Shown: piece by piece, positions 9,790-20,444 of the stretch
Numbering within the stretch: position 1 is the stretch's first letter
Layout: every line of letters begins with the position of its first letter
Source: Cristatella mucedo
Taxonomy: Eukaryota > Bryozoa > Phylactolaemata > Cristatellidae
Length of the DNA: 37,500 nucleotides
Reading direction: 5' to 3'
Assembly: GCA_009760855.2 (NCBI GenBank)
Contig: WPIO01000196.1
Span: 325,001-362,500 of the forward strand
Notes under the pieces: generated by a model
What the model saw: the letters and a program-made list of their open reading frames with translations, nothing else
Told to the model about the DNA's origin: nothing
Database searches by the model: none
Translations under genes and position numbers: made by a program

Positions 9790-10830
9790 GGGGGAACCGA
9801 CCGACTATTCATGCATCTGCTCTATCTGCATCGTAGACCTTCCAAACGTGCCAGCGGCAAGCCTTCCATCATGTATCAACGACTCAGCATCCGTTCAGCC
9901 ATCGCCATTCAGGTACCGCAGTACTCGGTCCTGAGCTCCCGGTCCCCCGCAAGGAATGCCGGGATTCCTGCCATATTCACGAGAGAGCAGCCAGCCAGAC
10001 TGGGAAGAAGATGGCCTTCGCTTAGCGGCGCTTATCCAGATTACGAATTCACAGCTGCGGCAGCAGAGAGAAAAGTATACCTACCCAACCAAAAAGGCCT
10101 CAACGACCTTTTCGAAGACGTTAAGTCTTGCATTCGATCATGCTTCCTTTGCAGCAAATGTAAAGTGCCTAGAAATTAGAGATTGAGTTCTCTGAGGGCG
10201 CTCTAACAAATGCATAGTTATTATTTTTTATTATTATTACCGAGTCCAAGGCTGAGCTTCCAAGGTCTAAGCTCAATGAGTGGAACTGATTGGATGAAGA
10301 TGTGAAAGTCGCAGGTAAGAGTAAGCGTCACCAACTTTGTTCTCAACTTCTACAGTCCAGATGCAAGACAGGTTGTGCTTCTGCAACAATGTGGCTGGCC
10401 AATTCGAGGCTATGGGAATCCCCTTTAACACGAAAGAAAGGTCCTCATTCACTGAAAGTTCATCCGGGAGTGTCAAGGCCGCGCGGGCAGTTTATAACGG
10501 GAGCGGGTGCAAGTCTCTCCCGTCCTCTGGCCGTACATCTCAAAGAAGACACGTCTACAATAGCGTAAAGATGTCGTTGCTTAATGCTTTGAAGTATGGC
10601 GACTATAGCTGGGATGTCATTGGTCAGACTTCAAATGGTGTGCCATTCCTGACGGGCCTCCGAAGTATTTTTTTCGCGAATATTTCTTGTTTTCCCACGG
10701 CCCACGGAACAGCCACGACACTAGGGCACTCGCTTTATCACCAAAAAGGGACCGGCCACAGCCGATCGAGGATGATCCTTAGGGGAAGAGCGCCGCCTGG
10801 CGGGAGCTGGCGGTCGACGACATCGTGCTG
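9790..10830 (+). pseudogene. Decayed ORF of an uncharacterised, probably transposon-derived family
   Basis: Across shifting plus frames the translation follows, block by block, a pattern I recall from many long uncharacterised invertebrate ORFs: a NQKGLNDL-like block (about 10090), DRLCFCNNVAGQFEAMGIPF (about 10360-10425), then a strongly decayed block, VHLKED (about 10535), MSLLNALKYGDYSWDVIG (about 10570-10620) and FLTGL, then a shifted frame resembling a WDSR-T-HY-K-RDWP motif. Frameshifts and a family A LINE tail (10145-10245) interrupt it, so it is not functional. The assignment is from memory of the pattern, without a search; the 5' third (9790-10090) is the weakest. Confidence 0.45.
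10145..10245 (+). mobile_element. LINE family A 3' tail inserted in the decayed ORF
   Basis: CTTTGCAGCAAATGTAAAGT, GCCTAGAAATTAGAGATTGA, GTTCTCTGAGGGCGCTC and an ATT-rich end. It splits the decayed ORF at 9790-10830 and is therefore younger than that ORF. Confidence 0.8.
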
Positions 10831-10865
10831 TTGCTGGTGCTGCTGCTGCTGCTGCGTGTCAAATT

Positions 10866-10906
10866 ATGCAAATTTTTATGCAAATTATGCAAATTTTTAT
10901 GCAAAT
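10866..10906. promoter_or_regulatory. Four ATGCAAAT octamers in 41 bp
   Basis: Perfect ATGCAAAT motifs start at 10866, 10878, 10887 and 10899, from a 21-bp direct duplication. ATGCAAAT is the known octamer site of POU-domain factors. A regulatory role is inference; a simple tandem duplication is enough to explain the sequence. Confidence 0.4.
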
Positions 10907-11379
10907 CATCCAGCAACCTCACGGCTCTAGACGACGAATCAGCAGCTGCATACTGCCGTCTGCAGCTGCTGCCTCCGTGAGGTTTTCTTACATAGCTGCC
11001 GGGGGGGGGGGGCAAAGATCAAAGCTTGTATATTTGTCGGACTACAGATAAAGAATGTAACAAATTCACCAAGAAGATGAAGAGGAGGCGAAAAGCAGCG
11101 GCTGGAACAAGTTTCCTTGCAGTGAGTGCGGCTTTACGGCTTTCTGGGCAACCGCAGGGCTGGAAACTATGAACTATGAGTTCAAGCTCTTGTGTATTGT
11201 ATCTCAGTTAGTAACTCCACAAAGCCATAAAGACTATGCGGATGTTACGAAGGAGAGTTTTTTAAAGCACACTCACAGCCTAAGCGGCTTTCGATACCAA
11301 ACAGACTTCATCTCGTGCAGCAAAGAGAAAGTGAGAACCAGAGCTCAGTCAGGAGAGCAGTTGAGGTAGTGAGTAGCAT

Positions 11380-13330
11380 GGAAGTAGCAGCTCAGGACGG
11401 CTAGAAAGGATATGCTACAGTCGGCAGCAGGAGAGTAGTTGTTGTTTCGGAAGAATCGTGGAAGTGAGTTCCACAGCCTGGACGCGGAGAGCAAAAGCTT
11501 CAGTCGCTAATGGTCTTTTAAGCGGACGAAGGGAACAGCTAATTTATTGTATACACTGGACCTGGGGGGGGGGGAGGGGGGCACGAGGAGGCTGAAACCG
11601 GCGAACCAACCAGTTCAGCCAGGTATGGAGGAGCCAGGAGCCGTGGCGGGACTTGTGGGTCAGCGTAAGAACTCGGCTCTGTTTCCGTCGATCAACCCGC
11701 AGCCAGCCTAGCTCTTTTAGCAAAGGAGACACATGGTCAAACCTCTGGGATTTGCGAACCACCCTTGCAGCCGTATTCATCGCCAGCTGCAGTGGCCTAG
11801 TGGCTGTTTCGTGCGCCTGCGGCTTCTGCTGCTGTTATTAGCGAAGCGCCCTGACGCTAATGCTCACGCCTCACCTGTGGCCAATAGTTACGCCATTGAA
11901 GCAGCGCAGCGTCGGGCCACTAATGCAGCTTATATTTCTTGTCGTCTGCTGTGATTCGTCGAGCTCTCATATATGTACGCGTTGAGATTAGTCAGAGTAC
12001 TTAGTTAGTTAGAGTACTTAGTTAGTTAGAGTACTTAGTTAGATAGAGTACTCATTTCCCGAGCCTCCGTGAGACTCCACTAGAGCTGCCTCCGCCAGCA
12101 CCAAAAGGAACTAAAATAATCTAGCGGAGACGGAACTAAGGAGCTAGCTAAATTGCTTGCAAGCCACCGTGGAAGACGCTTCCTAATCTTAGATAGGGAT
12201 CGGACGTGATGACTAGCTGTGCAAGCAGTCTTCTTAACGAAGCTATCAAAATTTAGGCAGCTGTCGAAGACAACAGCTGAATGCTGAGCACACGGTGATG
12301 GTCGCGAAACAGATGAACCTATCATCTAATAGAAGAGCAAAGCCTTTTAATCCAGCCGCACGCTCTAGGTGTCCTACGAGCAGCTCAGTTTTATCGTCGT
12401 TTAGTTTCGAGAAATTTGCCGACATTCAGGATCGAATGTTGGCAAGGCAAGCATTCAGCTTATTAGTCACTGCAGCAGATTCCGACGGTTTGAATGACAA
12501 ATATAGCTGAGTATCGTCAGCATAAAGTGATCGCCTATTCCATGGTCCTGAATCACTTTTCTCAGAGGTTGAGTGCAAACATGGAACAGCAAAGGACCGA
12601 GGACGGACTCTATAGAGAGACTCCACAGGTGACTGGTCTGGTGGGTGAGATCTGACCTCCACAAGATACCGATTGAACTCGATCAGACAAGTACGATTCA
12701 AACCACGCCAGTGCATCGTCTGCCAGACCGATCGTTTTTCTCAGTCGTTCAAGAAAGATATCGTGATTGATGTTGCCGAATGCAGTTGATAGATCTAGCA
12801 GCGCTAGGGCAGTGACATTCGCGAGATCGTTGCTGCATAGGATGTCAATGGTAACGTGAGAGCAGTTTCAGTGGAGTGCTGCCTCTTGAACTCCGATTGA
12901 AATTTTTCTGGCATTTCATCATTTTAATGTGTGCAAGGGATACTTACTTAAAAAGACTTGCCTCACATACAGATTTCTCGTCTTGGTCAGCGGTTTTTTT
13001 AACTTTGTCACTGGACAAATTTGACATTACTCTGTACATAAAACGGAGGTAGGAATATGAAACCGTAGGAGTAGTAAGTAGGAGTAGGAACCGTAAACGA
13101 GACCGAACAACGATCCGAGAGGGTCAGCGGGCACATAGCAAGGTCAGAGGGGCAGACATTCGTAGTGATAAAGAGATATAGGATATGGCCACCGACGTGA
13201 GTGTTATGATTAACGTATAGGTCAAAACCAAATTTCTTCTGACGGTAAAGGAATGAGCGGACCTGGCTGTCGCTAGGGTTGTCAACGAAAATATTGAAGT
13301 CTCTCGTGAAGAACTCCATCGACATGTTCA
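11380..13330 (-). mobile_element. LINE family B (CR1/L2-like): endonuclease, RT and C-terminal remnants, antisense
   Basis: Read on the minus strand: 13330-13010 resembles the C-terminal half of the APE-type endonuclease (RDFNIFVDNPSDS, GGHILYLFIT, LSDRCSVSFTV). 12760-12430 is the RT palm, with the LYADDTQLYLSFKPSESAA box. 12325-12090 reads VVFDSCLNFDSFVKKTAC and SLSKIRKRLPRWLASNLASS. 11780-11545 is a C-terminal NTAARVVRKSQRFDHVSPLL segment. Frameshifts and stops show it is dead. It shares the RT segment with the copy at 31992-32599, so both belong to one family. The 3' end near 11380 is uncertain. Confidence 0.8.
11990..12055. repeat. 17-bp tandem repeat, about 3.5 copies
   Basis: Unit AGAGTACTTAGTTAGTT, lying inside the antisense family B LINE region and interrupting its reading frame. 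Confidence 0.85.
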
Positions 13331-13425
13331 GTTGCAGAATGTCCCACGAGGTCGAAACGCACCTACAGTTTTTCTGCAGTTTCTCGAAGTCCGCGATGCT
13401 CAGCTTCGAAAATCCAGACAGAACA

Positions 13426-13935
13426 GGTGAGCATGACTCGGGTGAGCATGACTCGGGTGAGCATGACTCGGGTGAGCATGACTCGGGTGAGCATGACTCG
13501 GGTGAGCATGACTCGGGTGAGCATGACTCGGGTGAGCATGACTCGGGTGAGCATGACTCGGGTGAGCATGACTCGGGTGAGCATGACTCGGGTGAGCATG
13601 ACTCGGGTGAGCATGACTCGGGTGAGCATGACTCGGGTGAGCATGACTCGGGTGAGCATGACTCGGGTGAGCATGACTCGGGTGAGCATGACTCGGGGTG
13701 AGCATGAGCATGACTCGGGTGAGCATGACTCGGGTGAGCATGACTCGGGTGAGCATGACTCGGGTGAGCATGACTCGGGTGAGCATGACTCGGGTGAGCA
13801 TGACTCGGGTGAGCATGACTCGGGTGAGCATGACTCGGGTGAGCATGACTCGGGTGAGCATGACTCGGGTGAGCATGACTCTGGTGAGCATGACTCTGGT
13901 GAGCATGACTCAGGTGAGCATGACTCGGGTGAGCA
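13426..13935. repeat. 15-bp minisatellite, 33 copies
   Basis: Unit GGTGAGCATGACTCG: 18 perfect units at 13426-13695, one longer variant at 13696-13717, then 14 units at 13718-13927 with single-base variants only near the right end (ACTCT twice, ACTCA once). The 15-bp unit keeps long frames open on both strands (GEHDS, MTRVS, MLTRV, HAHPS). I regard these as repeat artefacts because no flanking coding sequence supports them. The near-perfect identity points to recent expansion or gene conversion. It directly abuts the 5' side of the antisense LINE. Confidence 0.95.
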
Positions 13936-13939
13936 AAAT

Positions 13940-15129
13940 GAGCGCTTTCATCAGGGATTTCACTAGACTTTGAACTTCGTCATCAAGGATCACGAAAACT
14001 TAATGGGGACTGTGTTGAGGAGCTTCTCCGAGAGGGCGATTTGAATTACAGCCGCAAGTCTTGAAAATCTACTCCTTTCTGAACCCTTTAGAGTGGTCAC
14101 CTTTGGAATGACCAGAATAAATAAATATCTGCTCACGTTTATTCTGATTTATTTTCTTGGTTTTTTCCTGACTAAATGTGAACCGCAAGACGTGAGCGTG
14201 ACAGCTTTCTCATAAATGTAAATGTAAATAGTTTAATTCCTAATTAATAATTAATTAATAATTTAATTTAATTTGTAATTGTAAATAGTTTAATTCCATG
14301 TTAATCCGCATCCTGGACATAAAAAGCAAGGTTTGTGGAGAGTTTGTGAGCAGTTTCTATACTCGTGCGAATGGGCGAATTCCTTGGCTGTGAAGTGGAC
14401 GCGGCGAATCCCGTTATCCCATAATCTCGTTAAACCACCGCCGCCAAAAAACGCATTTAATTGCCCATAAACCGGCAGCGGCACTATAAACTCCACTGGC
14501 CACAGCGGGAATAATACGGCTATAAGCTCCACTGGGCCACATTATGCCATTGCGGGAATAACAAAAATATAAACTGGCCACAACGAGAATCGCAAGACCG
14601 TAGACGCCACCGGCCCATACACTTACAATTTGCAAAGTGACAAATCAGTATAGTGCGAAGGTGTGCAGCATATGTATGCGGTATATGTATGCGGCATATG
14701 TATGCGGTATATGTATGCGGTATATGTATGTATGCCCGCTCGGGGATCTCTTCCGTCTGCGAGTCCACGGAGCCACAGAGACCATGAGCGTGACGCCCAG
14801 GAGAGTTTTATATAGATAGAATGCAGGCTTGAAGGACGGCGTGAAGGACTTGGCGAACCGGCGAGGAGCCCCCAGATCTTCGAGCAGCGAAGCTCTCTCA
14901 GCGACGAAGTGACCTTGGCTCGAGGCAGCGGACCTTCAAGGGGGATTTTCGGAATCTAACTGTTTACCCATACCTCGTACAAATCTCAAGAAGTTTGGGA
15001 CTCGTATGAGGGAACCCAGGGACCGCTGCGTAGGACTACTGGGAGACGGGGAAGCCGGTTTTTGTAAACGGAGTAACCTAAAACCGGTCACCGGCAGGCG
15101 TCGAGAGATCAGATCTAATTCTCCACCAG
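13940..15129. other. Intergenic, simple AT-rich and degenerate repeats, no gene seen
   Basis: 14215-14297 is TAAT-rich and bounded by two direct copies of TGTAAATAGTTTAATTCC. 14480-14600 has three degenerate copies of a block with TATAAACTCCACTGGCCACA. 14668-14727 is a 13-bp tandem array (see separate entry). No recognisable exon. Confidence 0.5.
14668..14727. repeat. 13-bp tandem repeat, about 5 copies
   Basis: Units GCATATGTATGCG and GTATATGTATGCG alternate, followed by TATGTATG. Open frames of the CGICMRYMY type are repeat artefacts. Confidence 0.85.
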
Positions 15130-15420
15130 GCTAAGCTTCGTGCCACTCACTTTTCGGAATTTTAACTGTTTACCTATACCTCGTACAAATCTGAAATCCT
15201 TTGGAAACCGCGCCTTTAGTGCGTATGCTCCCAACTTGCACCACAACGAGATCTCCCGACTTTTCCACATTTAAGAAGAAACTAGAATGCATCTATTTAT
15301 CTCAGCATTTAGTGAATCCTCACGATTCGTCCTTCATGTGCTTACGCGTGCTGATGCAATGCATGCTGCCACTAACCAAACTTGCATGCCGACCATGTGC
15401 ATGTCACCCCTAACCATGTT
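15130..15420 (+). mobile_element. Degraded LINE family A 3' part
   Basis: Nucleotide similarity to 2880-3180: AGGCTAAGCTTCGTGCCACT, ACCTCGTACAAATCTGAAAT, CCTTTGGAAACCGCGCCTTT, then 3' UTR motifs ending CATGTCACCCCTAACCATGT. The frame is broken by indels. The expected plus-strand tail is missing; an antisense tail follows instead. Confidence 0.75.
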
Positions 15421-15530
15421 GTAATAATAATAAGAAGAATGCACTTGATAAAGCGCCCCCAGATAACTCAATCTTTCTCTGGGCGCTTTACTTTTGCTGC
15501 AAAGGGAAACGCGATTGAATGGTGAATATC
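15421..15530 (-). mobile_element. LINE family A 3' tail, antisense
   Basis: AATAATAATAAG then GCACTTGATAAAGCGCCCCC, AGATAACTCAATCTTTCTCT, GGGCGCTTTACTTTTGCTGC and AAAGGGAAACGCGATTGAAT. It faces the preceding sense fragment, so this is a composite of insertions. Confidence 0.8.
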
Positions 15531-15568
15531 ATGCTCGATAAACAAAATAAATAAAATAAATAAAAACA

Positions 15569-15731
15569 TAGCTGATTAAACAGCCTCCTTTTGTATAGCG
15601 ACATAAGAGCCTTTACGGCTATCACCATCGCTTGCAGTAGCGATACAGGATCGCCCACCGCAGGAATCGAACCCACGACCTCGGGACCGAGGTCGTGAAA
15701 GCAACCACCTTACCTAGTGTGCCATCACGGC
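15569..15731 (-). mobile_element. tRNA-derived SINE, antisense copy 1
   Basis: On the minus strand it starts GCCGTGATGGCACACTAGGT (box A-like TGGCACACTAGG) and has a perfect box B GGTTCGATTCC, preceded by a 10-bp inverted repeat (ACGACCTCGG, TC, CCGAGGTCGT). The tRNA-unrelated part ends TTAATCAGCTA, with an A/T-rich 3' end. The same structure recurs at 34711-34985 and 37023-37200. Confidence 0.8.
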
Positions 15732-16083
15732 ATGAATAACATGGCAGGGCTGACATACATGGGGTCAGCATGCAAGTGTGGTTAGTGGCAGCATGCACAG
15801 TGTCAGCACGCACAAGCACATAAAGGACGAATCACAGGGCCCCAGTAAATGCTGTCCTAAATAGATGCGTTTTTAAGTTCCTTTTAAATGTGGTCAGGTC
15901 AGGGGATGTTCTGACGCAAGTCGGGAGTGAGTTCCAAGCTTTGGGAGCATACGAACTAAAGGCAGGGTCTCCAAAGGATTTGAGGTTTGTACGAGGTATT
16001 GGTAAACTGCTGGATTCCGAAAAGCGGGTGGTACGATGCTTGGCCTGGTGGGAGAGTAGATCTGAGAGATAGGCTGGAGCCAA
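15732..16083 (-). mobile_element. LINE family A ORF2 C-terminus and 3' UTR, antisense
   Basis: Minus frame 16083-15832 encodes [38 protein letters not shown] and [10 protein letters not shown], very close to the 2503-3087 copy. Its 3' UTR continues to about 15740, next to the SINE. It has an intact short frame, so it is a relatively young copy. Confidence 0.85.
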
Positions 16084-16147
16084 AGTGCCTATAAAGAGGT
16101 TGAGTTCTCTGAGGGTGCTATATCAAATGCCTTATTATTATTATTAC
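16079..16147 (+). mobile_element. LINE family A 3' tail, sense
   Basis: AAAGTGCCTATAAAGAGGTT, GAGTTCTCTGAGGGTGCTAT, then an ATT run. It is joined back-to-back to the antisense LINE copy at about 16080. Confidence 0.8.
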
Positions 16148-16149
16148 GA

Positions 16150-16800
16150 ATGCGGTGTTGTTGCTAGCGATGTGTGAGGAACATTGAGTGCAGCATCGTT
16201 ATCGTCGGTGTATTGCCAGCTTCAGGTCATGCCACGTTGCACGCGTTTCGCCGATACCCGAACTAGCGTGGATTCGCGGTCGTAACGGTGGTATCAGCAG
16301 TTAGGGAACGACTTTTTATTTTTCGCTCGTGCTTTGCATTTTGCCCTGTCGCTTGCAAAGGCCGATTGTACGACGACAACCTGTATGGTGACTCGTAGCT
16401 TAAAGTAAGTTAGCTGACGTTGACGGGTGGTCAGAGCCGAAGGGAGACTCGGTGCCAGGGGTCGCTGCTGATTGGTCTGGGCCTGACGGGAAGATAAAGC
16501 GCTAGAGTTGCTCTGACGCGTGAGCCGGAGGCAGGCTGTGCAAGTACCCAGCATTCGCTAGCTGGCGTGAAAACTATTTAGAAGATATCTTTGGTCGGCA
16601 GTGTCTCATTTTTGCGGCAGGAGGATCGGGTAGGAAAACATAGGTCATTTGCTGATATCGTTACTGCCCAGTTGGCAGCTACGTCCTCGAAGCTGAGCGA
16701 GCTATTAGCTTTGCAGTTGGAAGGTATGTCCAATACGCTGGCAGAAGTAAGTGTTCGTTTAAGTCTACGCAGGACCGGATCAAGGGTTCCTTGGAGTATC
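16150..16800. other. Intergenic, unidentified
   Basis: An open stretch at 16582-16800 reads QEDRVGKHRSFADIV and KLSELLALQLEGMSNTLAEV, coiled-coil-like and faintly like a LINE ORF1. It has no early ATG and runs into the GA repeats. I cannot assign it. Confidence 0.3.
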
Positions 16801-16828
16801 ATCGTCGACAGAGAGAGGAGAGAGAGGG

Positions 16829-17077
<249 letters not shown>

Positions 17078-17455
17078 GCCGCGCTATGGTATGGGGCTGT
17101 CGAATCGCGCCGCCCGATGTGCTGCGCGGCCCTTTCTATTAGCGGACATGGCGTATATCCCGCCGCGGTCAGGGCGGCTCCAAATTGGTGGGCTACCGGC
17201 GGCCGAATACAGCCGCAACCACCGTTATCCGCCGCAGCTATTAGCCGCGTCTTTCCAAGCGGCTCCTTGAAGTGGCTAGAATCATAAAAGAGTGTAAATA
17301 AGTTTTTTTACAGAAATAACAATTCCGAAAGACTTTTCCCTAAGCCGAGCGTTGCAAGGTGCTTTCTGTCTCCGTCCAAGGTCCAACGGCAGACGCCGGC
17401 TGAAGCGGAAGCTCTGGCGCCGGAAGTCTCCAATCTCGCGAGGGCACCTGAGAAG

Positions 17456-17546
17456 ATGGCTGCCTCTGGCGGTAGTGGCGAGTTAGAAAAACTGCGTGTC
17501 GTCGACTTGAAGGAAAAACTGAATGAATTGTCTCTACCCACTACCG
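17456..17546 (+). CDS. SF3B2: SF3B2 exon 1 (start, first half of SAP domain)
   Basis: Starts MAASGGSGELEKLRVVDLKE and ends LSLPTT plus one base; donor GTGAGG. LKEKLNEL is the first SAP helix. The next exon continues the domain exactly, which supports this start and donor. Confidence 0.88.
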
Positions 17547-20444
17547 GTGAGGCTATAGATAGCTCAGGTGCGCTCGTGCTGCTAGCGTAGCACTTATTAG
17601 CGCCGCCGCAATTCTCACGATAGGCGTACTTAAGTGTTCCCAAACGTCCACAGTCTTTGCTGAGCGCGGTTGAGAATCTCCAACACGTGCCGCTGCGTCT
17701 GCGGCTCGCGTGACTCCGACTTCCGTGTCCGTTAGAAATTAGTAGTAATCGTGCTAATTTCTGTATGCCGTCGCACGTTGCGGCCATTTCTCTTGTGCAG
17801 GCAACAAAGCCGATCTCGTCAGCCGCCTTCGGAGCTACTACGAACAGGTATGCGCTGCGGCGCAGGCAGTTCATATGAAGTTCCTCATGAGCGAGCGAGC
17901 GACCGCCCGCCTCGCGAGCGACCGCGATTTTAAGCCCTTTTTTCGTCGCTGGTGCGCCCGCGCGCACCAAAGGCGCGCGGCACTTTAACGATTGCCTCGT
18001 ACATAACGCCTCGGTAGAAGGATGCCGAAGCTGTCGGCGCGAACGGATCGGGAGACGCCGATATGCAAGTCGATAGCATGGACCTGCAGGACGGGGTAGA
18101 AGACAGCGCGAGGTAAGCACGTTTCCTCCTCCCCCCAAATCGGTCGCGGTCAAGAGGCACACCGGCCGGCCGATCGTTTCAGTGGACCGGCCGATCGTTG
18201 GTCCACTGCATGCCAGGTAGCTGGGCGTTTGCTTTTGTAGCAAAGAGCCTCCAGCCAATGTGCAGCCACAGGCGCCCGGCGAAGCGATCGTCGGCGCCAC
18301 GGGCGACAGTTGGCCAGGTAGCAGCAGCACTGCTGCTGCTGCTGCTGGTGAGCAGCTGTCATTAGACCGACCGTTCGTCTCCGACGAGATGTCAGCCGTC
18401 GACAGCCAGTCGTCGGGTCCAGTGCCGGCTCTGCACTCGCCGTTATCGGCTGCGCCACCGCCGCCGCCTGCCGCTGCAAGCGTCTATTCTCAGCTGCCCG
18501 CACCCACTGACACCGACGCCGTGAATGCCCCAGCCTCGATCTCGGGGCTGCAGATGCAGCCGCCGCCGATGCCGCCCGTGCAGTTCCAGCAGCCGCCGCC
18601 AGCGCCGGCTGTGCAAATCCAGCCGCCGCCGGCGCCTCCGATGCAGCTGCCGCCGCCGATGCAACTGCCTGTGCCGATGCAGCTGCCTGTGCCGCCGATG
18701 CTGCAGCCGTCGCTGCCGGTGCCTCCTATGCAGCTGCAGCCGCCACCGGCTCCACCGGGGATTGTGCCTCCTGTTTCCTTGCCCATTCCATTTTCTCTTC
18801 ATCCCATGGTTCCGGCGCAGCCTGCTGCTGCCGCCACGGCCGTGCCGCCGCCACCGCCGCCGAGTATGAGCGGCGTGCAGCCCTTGCTGCTGCTGCCGCC
18901 GCCACCTCCCATGCTGTCACAGGCTGCGCCGTTATCTGCGCCAGGCCTTCAAATGCAGCCGGCACCGCTGTCTGTCTACGGTCCGCCGGTGCCACTCCAA
19001 GCTCCGCCGGGCCTGGCCCTTCTGCCGGGACTGGCGCCTCCGCCGCCTCCTCCTCTCTCTCTGGGCATGCCCACGCCGCCAGCTCTGGCTCCTGGACTTT
19101 TGGCACCGGTGCAGTCGGCGCCGGCCCCGGGCGCTCAGCAGCAGCCGTCTGCTCAGCCGTCGGCTGCGCCTGCGGTGCCGGAAGTAGCAGTTGACTGGGC
19201 GGCAGAGACAGCTTCGCGTCTGCTCGTGGCGCGGCAGCAGCAGGCCGCGCTCGATGAGCAGGAGCGGCAGCAGCAGCAGATGACAGAGCAACAGCGGCTG
19301 GTCGAGGTGAGCGGCGGCCCACGCGGCGCACCCGCCCCCTCTTTCCTGTGTCCTCCCTTGGAGAGGGCTCGCCACGTGGGCCTCGGTGCAGTGCTTGTGC
19401 GGCCCACGTGACGAAGCTCGGCAGCTTCGGCCGCGGTCGTCCGGTGCTCGGCTGCGCGTGAAGTGCTCACTCTCGCACTCATACTCGTGCTCTACTCATA
19501 CTTCCGGTGCTCTCGCACTCATACGCAACGACAACTACTCTCTTACTGCCGACTATGGCACATCCTTTTCAGCGGTCCTGAGCTGCTACTTCTATGCTAC
19601 TCACTACCTCAACTGCTCTCCTGACTCTGCTATGCTTCCCACTTTCTCTTTGTTGCGTGAGACGAAGTCTGTTGGCAACCGAATGCGTACCGAAAGCCGC
19701 TTAGGCTGTGAGTGCGCTACGCAAAACTCTCCTGCGTAACACCCACGTGGTCTTTATGACTTTGTGGAGTTACAGACCGAGATACATTACATTATACGCG
19801 TGGCTGCTCGATCGCTGGCTGACACGGCTATATGAACTAACGACGGCGAATTAGCTCAGCTCAGGTTTTTGGGTTTAGAGTTTAGGGCTAAGGATTTAAG
19901 GTTTAGTATTTAGGTATTAGAAAGAGACTCTAAATGGAAAAGATAACTAAAAACGTGTTTATTTAACGTAAATGTAAACGTACGCTTGCTACCATGAACT
20001 ACCATGAACTACCCTGAACTACCCTGAACTACCGTGAACTACCATGAACTACCTGAACTACCATGAACTACCTGAACTACCATGAACTACCATGAACTAC
20101 CATGAACTACCTGAACTACCATGAACGCCTGAACTACCATGAACAGTCTGCTATGAGCACTGTGCCCATAGCAGACTTACACGGCTGTGTGCACATGCGT
20201 GCATGGACAAACAACGCCATATTAGCTAGTTGTTTTGCTTGTGGCTGGCAATGAAAAATTACCAGCTGCAGAGGTCTCGGACCCCAAGCGTCAGGGTCAG
20301 GCAGGCAGCTCGCAATGTCTATCGCACGGCATGTGAGTGCACGACGAGCAGTGCGCCATCTTGTTTGAGATGCAGCAGAGGGTGAGGCTGCCTGCAATGG
20401 CTGGTGCGTAATATGTGCTGAGATGATAAGAGGATAGTGAGAAG

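Noticed and set aside
13426-13935. CRISPR-like array
   Set aside because: Units are contiguous without unique spacers, and the sequence is clearly a eukaryotic genome.
13279-13966. Repeat proteins (GEHDS)n, (MTRVS)n and others, up to 179 codons
   Set aside because: A 15-bp unit free of stops keeps frames open on both strands. There is no flanking coding sequence, splice support or start context.
17308-18330. 340-codon open frame on the minus strand
   Set aside because: It runs antisense across SF3B2 exons 1-3 and their introns, shows no recognisable domain, and is explained by GC-rich sequence. The plus-strand exons have clear homology.
18726-19375. Minus-strand Ala/Arg-rich frames opposite SF3B2 exon 4
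   Set aside because: They are shadows of the Pro/Gln-rich repeats; the plus frame continues correctly from exon 3 and into exon 5.
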